A stretch of DNA of 48,414 nucleotides from JBCDCE01 sp039182515 (GTDB lineage Bacteria > Pseudomonadota > Alphaproteobacteria > Rhodobacterales > Rhodobacteraceae), in contig JBCDCE010000029.1 in assembly GCA_039182515.1 (NCBI GenBank), forward strand, positions 1-48,414, in the 5' to 3' direction. A model generated the notes under the pieces. It was not told where the DNA came from. It made no database searches and saw only the letters and a list, made by a program, of their open reading frames with translations. Shown here piece by piece: positions 26,898 through 33,294 of the stretch. Numbering within the stretch: position 1 is the first letter of the stretch; each line of letters starts with the position of its first letter. The position numbers and the translations under genes are program-made.

Positions 26898-27430
26898 CGG
26901 CCTGCCTTTGCAAGCGCCTGGGCAATTTGACTGCGCCCGCCCGTGTGATGAGCATGGCAAATCGCAATCGCCAAAGCATCCGTGGCATCGGAGCCATTGA
27001 GCTCAACACCCGGCAATTGCAGGCGTACCATGTGCTCCACTTGCCGCTTGTCTGCATGCCCCACACCGACAACGGCCTTCTTTACAGCGTTGGGCGCATA
27101 TTCCCCGATCTCAAGTCCGGCACGCGCAGGTACAAGCATTGCGATACCACGCGCCTGGCCAAGTTTGAGCGTGCCTGCTCCGTCTTTGTTCACAAAGGTT
27201 TGCTCTACCGCAGCCGCACTCGGTTGATGGGTTTGCAAGACGTCTGAGAGGTGATCAAACAAAGCGCTGAGACGCGCGCCGAGCCCGCCGGTCGCTGCGT
27301 TCGACTTTTGAGTTTTGGTCGAGATGGTGCCGTTGGCGATGTGCCGCAAGCGTGAGCCTTCACACTCAATGATGCCCCAGCCGGTTTTGGCCAGACCAGG
27401 GTCGATTCCTATGATCCGCATCGGCCCCAT
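26894..27430 (-). CDS. ruvC: Holliday junction resolvase RuvC
   Basis: A 178-residue RNase H-fold endonuclease. The catalytic acidic residues are visible: the first Asp in IIGIDPGLAKTGWG, the Glu in AAVEQTFVNKDG, and two Asp in SDATDALAIA near residues 143-150. The frame starts MGPMRIIGID; the ATG at 27421 (MRIIGID) is an equally possible start. It is the first gene of ruvCAB and overlaps ruvA. The 371-bp region upstream separates it from the divergent DUF1127 gene. Confidence 0.96.
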   Translation of the reverse strand: MGPMRIIGIDPGLAKTGWGIIECEGSRLRHIANGTISTKTQKSNAATGGLGARLSALFDHLSDVLQTHQPSAAAVEQTFVNKDGAGTLKLGQARGIAMLVPARAGLEIGEYAPNAVKKAVVGVGHADKRQVEHMVRLQLPGVELNGSDATDALAIAICHAHHTGGRSQIAQALAKAGR

Positions 27431-27801
27431 TAGTCCCGTCGCCCCATTCGTTTGTTCTTGTTATACCCCCACTAACACAGAGAATGAATTCAGGCCAGCC
27501 CTCACCCTGATTTGCGACGAGCTCAGCCAATTTGGCGATTGAGATCGACCCGTTCAAAGTGTTTCAAATGCGCATCATTTTTGCACCAAGTGCTTTGACG
27601 TTCAAAACCGACATTCTGGCCCCAAATTTTCAATAAAAACGACATGGACTTCTGAAAATTATCCATAAACGACAGAGACTTACGTCGCTTTTCACCCATG
27701 CAATTTCAGCACGGGAGATATGCAGAAAACGCACTGGTCCAGCGTATTTTTCTCACCTAATTGGCAAATAGTGTCACCTACCAAACTGGAAAGGAAACGG
27801 T
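27431..27801. promoter_or_regulatory. Divergent intergenic region with phased direct repeats
   Basis: No gene is supported in these 371 bp between ruvC and the DUF1127 gene. Two 15-bp copies AAACGACATGGACTT (27637-27651) and AAACGACAGAGACTT (27667-27681) are exactly 30 bp apart, and a weaker third copy (ACCGACATTCT, from 27607) lies about 31 bp before them. An inverted repeat TTTGA/TCAAA with a 3-bp spacer stands at 27594-27606. The spacing of about three helical turns would place bound proteins on one face. It probably holds both promoters; I cannot place the -10 and -35 boxes. Confidence 0.5.
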
Positions 27802-27993
27802 ATGACCCTCTTTAAAACTGCCCCTGCCGAGTCCAAGCTTGGCGCCTCTGGCGGCCTGAAAAGCGCCAGCCAACTCGTTGGCAAGCTCTCCACTTGGTAC
27901 GACAATCACACTTCACGGACAAAAATGAGCAAGATGAGCGCGCGAGAATTGGCCGATATCGGCCTTGTCAGCGGCGACATCGACACGCTTTAA
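27802..27993 (+). CDS. Small DUF1127 protein
   Basis: A 63-residue protein. The C-terminal motif SARELADIGLVSGDI (residues 46-60) is the hallmark of DUF1127, preceded by a basic stretch (TSRTKMSKM). The family is abundant in alphaproteobacteria; a characterised member, CcaF1 of Rhodobacter sphaeroides, binds RNA and is encoded just before a group of small RNAs (established for that protein). The ATG has AAAGGA about 8 bp upstream. A long upstream region with phased repeats suggests regulated expression, and a very stable hairpin with a T-run follows 50 bp later, so the mRNA is short and may release a stable 3' RNA. An RNA-binding role is inferred from the family only. Confidence 0.88.
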   Translation: MTLFKTAPAESKLGASGGLKSASQLVGKLSTWYDNHTSRTKMSKMSARELADIGLVSGDIDTL

Positions 27994-28043
27994 CGGTTTA
28001 TTTACCATAAGTAGCGCATCCATAGAGACGCGTTTACGGCAGG

Positions 28044-28098
28044 CACCTCCGCAGGCTCTTTGAGACAGTCAGAGCCATCCATGCGGAGGTGTTTTTTT
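28044..28098 (+). terminator. Strong rho-independent terminator after the DUF1127 gene
   Basis: A perfect 10-bp stem CACCTCCGCA/TGCGGAGGTG (28044-28053 with 28082-28091) encloses a second stem GGCTCT/AGAGCC (28054-28059 with 28071-28076) and is followed at once by seven T. It ends the DUF1127 transcript and may also protect a stable 3' RNA. Confidence 0.9.
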
Positions 28099-28268
28099 GC
28101 CTTCGTGGAAAGATGAGCACAGGCCCCAATCGATCAAACTTTGGGCGGCATCCCATTTTGCTCAGCAGAGAAGACCCCACCGCAGAGCCCGTTCGTTTGA
28201 CAAGGCCAGATGTTCATGCGTGTCTCAACAAGGCCCAAAATTTCCTGGTGTTTTTGCGAGACACATCC

Positions 28269-29615
28269 ATGTCCTTTGTTATCTCACACGACACGCCTGT
28301 AACCTATCCTGGACCCGCGCCTGGGGAGGCGGATATCGTTGTGATTGGCGGCGGGGTGATTGGCGTGTGCACTGCACTTTTCGCAGCGCGCGCGGGGCAA
28401 CGGGTTGTTTTGCTGGAAAAAGGGCGCATCGCAGCAGAACAGTCGAGCCGCAATTGGGGCTGGATCCGCCAACAAGGACGGGACCCCGATGAACTGCCTA
28501 TCATGGTTGAAGCCAACAAGCTGTGGCGGGAGCTTGCCGCGCAGACCAATGTGGACATCGGTCTTCACCAGACCGGCACAACCTATCTCGCTCAAACCGA
28601 AGCTCACATGCAGGGATACGCTGATTGGCTCCCGGCGGCAGAGGCCAGTGGCGTGGACAGCAAAATCCTATCGGCTCAAGAGGTCGCACAGCGGTTTCCA
28701 GGCATGCAGATGACAGGCATCAAAGGCGCGTTGACCACAGCCTCCGATTTGCGGGCCGAACCTTGGGTGGCGGTGCCGGCCCTCGCGGCGATCGCTGCGC
28801 GCGAAGGGGTTCAGATTGTTGAGAATTGCGCAGTACGCCTTTTGGATGTTGAAGCAGGCCGCGTGGCGGGTGTGATCACGGAAGAAGGCCGGATCGCAGC
28901 ACCCGAGGTCGTTTTGGCAGGGGGAGCCTGGTCGTCGCTCTTTTTGCGCAACCATGGCATCAAGATCCCGCAGCTCTCCGTGCGGGAAAACGTAGCCGCC
29001 ACGGATCCCCTGCCCGAGGTGCATGCTGGGGCGGCTGCCACGCGCCAGGTTGCTTTCCGCCGCAGAGCGGATGGCGGCTACACTTTAGCACCACCGGGCG
29101 CGCCGGAGCTGTTTATCGGACCGGATGCGTTCCGCGCTTTTCCAAAGTACTTGGCTCAGTTGCGCACAGATCCTTTTGGACAGAGGTTTTTGCCTTTTGC
29201 ACCCAAAGGATTTCCTGATGCATGGAGCACAGCGCGCCGCTGGCAGGCCGATGAAACGACACCCTTTGAAAAGATGCGCATTCTGGATCCTGCCCCCAAT
29301 CGCCGCAAGATCGAGAAGATGGTCGAGGATTTCGGGGCGTTATTCCCTCAGCTGCCGCACGTGCGCTTGAAAGAGGTTTGGGCCGGCATGATCGATACGA
29401 TGCCCGATCTGGTGCCAGTGGTGGACAGGGCCTTAAGCTTGCCCGGCCTCACAATTGGAACTGGGATGTCAGGCCATGGGTTTGGTATCGGTCCTGCGAT
29501 GGGTCGTGTGCTGGCCGCGCTCGCCACTGGGGATCCAGTGGGGCATGATTTGCAGCGATTTCGCCTAACACGCTTTGTCGATGGCAGCCCAATGCTGCCG
29601 GGACCAAACGTTTAG
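28269..29615 (+). CDS. FAD-dependent oxidoreductase (DAO family)
   Basis: A 448-residue flavoenzyme of the D-amino acid oxidase/glycine oxidase superfamily. The dinucleotide-binding motif GGGVIGVCTALFAARAG is at about residues 25-41, ending with the acidic residue in VVLLEKGRI. SSRNWGWIRQQGRDPDE follows and is typical of a subgroup common in roseobacters. The FAD-anchoring C-terminal motif TGMSGHGFGIGPAMGRVLA (about 400-418) is intact. The start is placed at ATG 28269, where the homologous N-terminus begins; the open frame continues upstream into the terminator of the DUF1127 gene, which makes a longer protein unlikely. It probably oxidises an amine or amino acid; the substrate is not readable. 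No transporter or partner gene is beside it. Confidence 0.88.
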   Translation: MSFVISHDTPVTYPGPAPGEADIVVIGGGVIGVCTALFAARAGQRVVLLEKGRIAAEQSSRNWGWIRQQGRDPDELPIMVEANKLWRELAAQTNVDIGLHQTGTTYLAQTEAHMQGYADWLPAAEASGVDSKILSAQEVAQRFPGMQMTGIKGALTTASDLRAEPWVAVPALAAIAAREGVQIVENCAVRLLDVEAGRVAGVITEEGRIAAPEVVLAGGAWSSLFLRNHGIKIPQLSVRENVAATDPLPEVHAGAAATRQVAFRRRADGGYTLAPPGAPELFIGPDAFRAFPKYLAQLRTDPFGQRFLPFAPKGFPDAWSTARRWQADETTPFEKMRILDPAPNRRKIEKMVEDFGALFPQLPHVRLKEVWAGMIDTMPDLVPVVDRALSLPGLTIGTGMSGHGFGIGPAMGRVLAALATGDPVGHDLQRFRLTRFVDGSPMLPGPNV

Positions 29616-29640
29616 AAGTTCCAGCGATAAAAAAGCCCGC

Positions 29641-29682
29641 TCAAATTAAAATAACGCCGCGGTGACCAAACCGCGGCGTTAT
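29641..29682 (-). terminator. Terminator between convergent genes
   Basis: A perfect 12-bp inverted repeat ATAACGCCGCGG/CCGCGGCGTTAT (29651-29662 with 29671-29682) with an eight-base loop. On the minus strand it is followed by TTTAATTT, so it mainly ends the 121-residue membrane-protein gene; it may also stop the oxidoreductase transcript. Confidence 0.82.
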
Positions 29683-29739
29683 CATTGCACACACTCATTA
29701 CAAACAACGCCGCACACTTGGCGCTGTCAAATACTGGAC

Positions 29740-30105
29740 TTACTCGGCAGTGACTTTTGTGAAGTAACCAGCGATGGCTTTCGTCACTGGATCGGCTTGC
29801 ATCGCCCAACCAATGGTTTGCTCCATCTTGGTTCCTTCGCGGAAGCTTTCAACGCGCTCCCCGTAAGCCTCTGCGCCGTCTGAGGCCAAAGTGTAGGCCT
29901 TAAACAACATGAACACGCCAACAAAAAACAAGATACCAAGTACAGGGCTTTCGCCCGATTTACGGCGTGACCGTGCGACGACAATACCATCGTGATTAAC
30001 GGAACTCATAACACCACGCTTCACACCAGAAGCCTTTGACCGACGCTTATGCTTGCGCTGAAGCTGCATCATTGACTTGCTGAAATCTTCCGAAGCGTAA
30101 CTCAT
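29740..30105 (-). CDS. Small basic single-pass membrane protein, unknown function
   Basis: A 121-residue protein that I do not recognise. The first 50 residues are strongly basic (QLQRKHKRRSKASGVKRG and ARSRRKSGE), then one membrane helix follows (about residues 53-72, VLGILFFVGVFMLFKAY) and a C-terminal soluble part of about 50 residues. The basic side should stay in the cytoplasm (positive-inside rule). AGAGAG lies upstream of the ATG at 30105. Its upstream region, between it and prmA, holds a pair of operator-like inverted repeats, and a terminator lies behind it, so it appears to be a single regulated transcription unit. Confidence 0.8.
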   Translation of the reverse strand: MSYASEDFSKSMMQLQRKHKRRSKASGVKRGVMSSVNHDGIVVARSRRKSGESPVLGILFFVGVFMLFKAYTLASDGAEAYGERVESFREGTKMEQTIGWAMQADPVTKAIAGYFTKVTAE

Positions 30106-30156
30106 AACTAACTCTCTTTATCCGTGGTTTCACTATCTGTGCGTCCAGTGAGCGTA

Positions 30157-30221
30157 AATTTACCGTGAATTGCGGCGAGAATGCGGCGGTTTGGTAATTT
30201 GACGTTAATTCAGCGTGAATT
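30157..30221 (-). promoter_or_regulatory. Pair of operator-like inverted repeats, 50 bp apart
   Basis: AATTCA-GCG-TGAATT (30207-30221) is a perfect 6+3+6 inverted repeat; AATTTA-CCG-TGAATT (30157-30171) is the same with one mismatch. They lie in a 21-bp imperfect direct repeat whose copies start exactly 50 bp apart (30151 and 30201). The first also contains the palindrome GTAAATTTAC (30154-30163). The region is the only promoter space of the small membrane-protein gene. The regulator is unknown. Confidence 0.5.
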
Positions 30222-31097
30222 TTAGCGGAATTTTTGAAGAGTCAGTGTGCTCCATTCACCAATGTCGTCTCTGTGCAGCAGATCGTATCCGAACTGTGCA
30301 AAATGAACCAAAATTGGCGCGGCTTGGGCGTGAAGAATACCCGACAAAATAACGAATCCTTGCGGTTGAGTCGCCTTTGAAATGGAATCGGCCAGCCCCA
30401 TTAACGGTCCCATAAGAATATTTGCGAAGATCAACTGGTAGGGAGCGCCCTCAGCAAGCGCTGGATCTGCAAAGCCATCCGCCACCACGCACGTCACCTG
30501 GCCTTCCAACCCATTGGCCAAGACATTTGCACGTGCCACATCCACGGCCATCGGATCGATATCGCTGGCAATGGGGGTATTCCCCCAGGTTTTTGCTGCC
30601 GCCATGGCCAAAACGGCTGTCCCACAGCCCAGATCGAGCACCGAGGAGGCTTTCAGGCCGTCCTCCACCAAACGGTCCAGAGCTGTTAGGCAACCCAGTG
30701 TTGTTCCGTGGTGGCCCGTGCCAAATGCCATCGAGGCCTCAATAAGAAGAGGTATTTTGTCTTCGGGCACCAGATCGGCATCATGTGACCCATATACATA
30801 GAAGCGCCCGGCCTCGACGGGCGCGAGTTCGCGTTTGACGTGCGCCACCCAGTCGATGTCAGGCACTTCCGAGATGGAAAAGGGCTTTGCATCAAAGGCA
30901 GCAGTAAGGATCGCAAGCTGAGCGTCATCGGGACGCTCTAAATAATAGCCGCCCACTTCCCAAAGACCTGAGCCGTCTTCAACTTCGAAAACGCCCACGC
31001 CTGTTGGGGCTGGATCCATGCCTTCGAGCGCCTGCCCGAGGCGTTCAGCCGGGTTTTTGCCAACTAACGTGGTTAATGCAGTATATGTAACAGCCAT
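30222..31097 (-). CDS. prmA: Ribosomal protein L11 methyltransferase PrmA
   Basis: A 291-residue class I SAM-dependent methyltransferase. Motif I is SVLDLGCGTAVLAMAAAK (about residues 155-172), and the post-motif ANILMGPLMGL, with the N-x-x-x-x-P-like active-site region of PrmA, is about 225-235. The segment MAFGTGHHGTTLGCL (about 120-135) is characteristic of PrmA. The start at ATG 31097 matches family length; the longer frame is not needed. It methylates L11 of the ribosome. The N-terminal half is more divergent, as in other alphaproteobacteria. Confidence 0.92.
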   Translation of the reverse strand: MAVTYTALTTLVGKNPAERLGQALEGMDPAPTGVGVFEVEDGSGLWEVGGYYLERPDDAQLAILTAAFDAKPFSISEVPDIDWVAHVKRELAPVEAGRFYVYGSHDADLVPEDKIPLLIEASMAFGTGHHGTTLGCLTALDRLVEDGLKASSVLDLGCGTAVLAMAAAKTWGNTPIASDIDPMAVDVARANVLANGLEGQVTCVVADGFADPALAEGAPYQLIFANILMGPLMGLADSISKATQPQGFVILSGILHAQAAPILVHFAQFGYDLLHRDDIGEWSTLTLQKFR

Positions 31098-31187
31098 GGT
31101 GCGGGGTCCTAACTTAGTGCCCCCGCGCCTAGCTTGGCCTGCGCCGGCGTTCAAGTCGAGGCGCAGCGCGGCTGAGATAAATTGACC

Positions 31188-31835
31188 TTAGGCTTGAAGA
31201 CCAATCGGGCAGCTCACGCCTGTTCCACCGATCCCGCAGTAGCCCGATGGGTTCTTGGCCAGATACTGCTGATGATAGTCTTCCGCCATATAAAAGGTCG
31301 GGGCCGCGAGAATTTCAGTGGTGATTGCGCCAAAGCCTTTTCGCATCAAACGGTGCTGGAAGAGCGCCTTCGACATCTCAGCCGCTTCTTTTTGAGCAGG
31401 CGTGCTATAATAGATGCCAGAGCGATACTGGGTGCCAATGTCATTGCCTTGGCGCATGCCTTGGGTTGGGTCATGGCCTTCCCAAAAGGTCTGTAGGAGG
31501 GTCTCGTATGTGATCTTGGTTGGATCATAGACGACGCGCACCACTTCGTTGTGTCCGGTTTGGCCGGTGCAAATCTCCTCATAGGTGGCGTTGGGTGTAT
31601 AACCCCCCGCGTACCCCACCATGGTGAGAACCACGCCTTCAAGCCCCCAAAACATCCGCTCTACGCCCCAGAAACAGCCCATCCCAAAGACAGCGACCTC
31701 ATGGCCCTCAGGCACGTCTAAGCTTAGCGGTGCGCCAATTACAAAATGCGTGTCTGCCGAAGGGATGGGCGCGCTACGCCCCGGCAGAGCCTTTTCCGCC
31801 GTAACCATTTCAGTCTTCTTGCGTTGAAAGAGCAT
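31188..31835 (-). CDS. msrA: Peptide methionine sulfoxide reductase MsrA
   Basis: A 215-residue cytoplasmic repair enzyme reducing methionine-S-sulfoxide in proteins. The catalytic cysteine is in GCFWG (C54), and the C-terminal segment GYCGIGGTGVSCP supplies recycling cysteines. The N-terminus (MLFQRKKTEM, then ALPGRSAPIP) resembles the long E. coli-type MsrA. Two ATG codons are adjacent; the inner one (31835) has AAGG at better spacing. It lies between prmA and the MFS gene on the same strand, with about 50-90 bp on either side. Confidence 0.95.
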   Translation of the reverse strand: MLFQRKKTEMVTAEKALPGRSAPIPSADTHFVIGAPLSLDVPEGHEVAVFGMGCFWGVERMFWGLEGVVLTMVGYAGGYTPNATYEEICTGQTGHNEVVRVVYDPTKITYETLLQTFWEGHDPTQGMRQGNDIGTQYRSGIYYSTPAQKEAAEMSKALFQHRLMRKGFGAITTEILAAPTFYMAEDYHQQYLAKNPSGYCGIGGTGVSCPIGLQA

Positions 31836-31886
31836 CATAGGCCTTGGTCTCCGAGCGATAAATCTGATGATGTGAATATAGGAAGA

Positions 31887-33113
31887 CTAAGACGCCACGA
31901 CCATAGGCTTGGAGAAAATCGTTTCGCGTCCCTCTTGCGGGTGCCGAGGGATCAAGAGCGCCAAGACAAACGAAATGCTCGCCATGGCGGCTGCCAGCAG
32001 GAAAACCATTCCAGGGGCTGAAAGCCACAGATAGCCCAAAAGGGCCGGCAAAAACACCGCAGCAATATGATTGATCGTAAAGGCAACGGCAGCTGTTGGG
32101 GCAATATCAGCCGGATCGGCGATCTTTTGGAAATAGGTTTTGAGCGCCAAAGCCAGGCTGAAAAAGATATGGTCTATGACGTAAAGCGCGAGCGCCAGCG
32201 TGAGCCCCCAGCCCAAGTAATAAATGCCCGCATAAGCGAGAAAGACCGACACAAGGCCCAGATACTCAAAGCCCAGCGTGTTACGTTCACCGAAATACGA
32301 AACGATCTTTCCTAAAAGGGGCCCAAGCACCATATTCACGAGGAGTGTCACGAGCAACAAACCTGTCAGCGCATGCACCTCCATGCCAAAACGCTCCACC
32401 ATCATGAAAGCTGCGAACACCACAAAGATTTGGCGGCGGGCACCTGCCATAAATTGCAGCGCATAGTAGAGCCAATAGCGCTTGCGCAGCACAAACTCCT
32501 TGCGCTGAGGGGTTGGGGCTTCAAACTGAGGATAGGCGATATATGCAAACACTGCGAGAGCTGCGCATATCCCGCCCACCCCGAAATAAACGCCGTTGTA
32601 AGTGAACCCCAGGGGCTCCCACAGAAAACTGATGGCTGCATAGACCACAAGCGTCGCACCCGACCCGATCGAGATCAACCATCCTAAAGCAACCGGTGCG
32701 CGGTCTTTGTCGAGCCATTGTAACTGCAAGCTTTGGTTGACGGTCTCGTAATAGTGAAACCCAACCGAACTGAGGAATGTGATGAACAACAGTCCCTCAA
32801 AGGACGGGAACCAAGCGGTTATGGCTGTTGCCACCCCAAGCAAGATCAATGAGACAAGGCCCAAAACTTGCTCGCGCATCAAAAAGAGAACAAGGATAAC
32901 GCCGATGGCCAAAAAGCCCGGGATTTCGCGCACCGAGTGGAGCCAGCCAATGTCGGCCCCATCGAAATCCGCAACCTCTACGACAAAATTGTTCAAAAGC
33001 GCTGACCAGCCGTTAAACGCCACCGGCATCGCAATGGCCATAATGATCAACAACGCTAAGGGGCGCCGCCAAGCCGGCAAGGCTTCAGCGTCTTTGAGAG
33101 ACATTCGGAGCAT
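31887..33113 (-). CDS. MFS transporter
   Basis: A 408-residue inner-membrane protein with about twelve hydrophobic helices in two halves, joined by a cytoplasmic loop around residues 193-212 (PQFEAPTPQRKEFVLRKRYW). This is the pattern of a major facilitator. The usual loop 2-3 motif is weak, and the protein keeps conserved charged residues in membrane segments, for example the Asp in LYVIDHIFFS. The substrate cannot be read. The ATG is at 33113; an inner ATG at 33104 is possible. It stands alone on its transcript side, with an inverted-repeat unit upstream. Confidence 0.85.
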   Translation of the reverse strand: MLRMSLKDAEALPAWRRPLALLIIMAIAMPVAFNGWSALLNNFVVEVADFDGADIGWLHSVREIPGFLAIGVILVLFLMREQVLGLVSLILLGVATAITAWFPSFEGLLFITFLSSVGFHYYETVNQSLQLQWLDKDRAPVALGWLISIGSGATLVVYAAISFLWEPLGFTYNGVYFGVGGICAALAVFAYIAYPQFEAPTPQRKEFVLRKRYWLYYALQFMAGARRQIFVVFAAFMMVERFGMEVHALTGLLLVTLLVNMVLGPLLGKIVSYFGERNTLGFEYLGLVSVFLAYAGIYYLGWGLTLALALYVIDHIFFSLALALKTYFQKIADPADIAPTAAVAFTINHIAAVFLPALLGYLWLSAPGMVFLLAAAMASISFVLALLIPRHPQEGRETIFSKPMVVAS

Positions 33114-33160
33114 GCCACGCCCCTAGCCGGTTTGCTGCGCGATGGGAAGTGTTAGGATAT

Positions 33161-33294
33161 GAGTATTTTCGCCAAGAAAAAGGGACTATGGAGCATTCCA
33201 CATTTAGCGCCTTGATATCATACGGCTGCCGCGAGCCTTTGCTTTAAGCCTGTAACCCACCGCGGGTGCGGTCTTTTTCTTGGTAAAAATACTC
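33161..33294. repeat. REPIN/MITE-like unit: two inverted copies of a dispersed motif
   Basis: A 21-bp motif (TTTTTCTTGG, two variable bases, AAAATACTC) occurs on the minus strand at 33161-33181 and on the plus strand at 33274-33294. They match at 19 of 21 positions and face each other as terminal inverted repeats of a 134-bp unit. Other single copies are at 13066-13086 and 39560-39580. The right copy supplies the bases of the priA stop codon. No gene lies inside. It looks like a dispersed non-coding element. Confidence 0.65.

Noticed and set aside
27366..27557. A 63-codon frame overlapping the start of ruvC in another frame
   Set aside because: It overlaps the clearly conserved N-terminus of RuvC, has no recognisable domain and no convincing ribosome binding site.
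28089..28268. A longer N-terminus for the FAD-dependent oxidoreductase
   Set aside because: The extra 60 codons begin inside the terminator hairpin of the DUF1127 gene and are not like the family's N-terminus.
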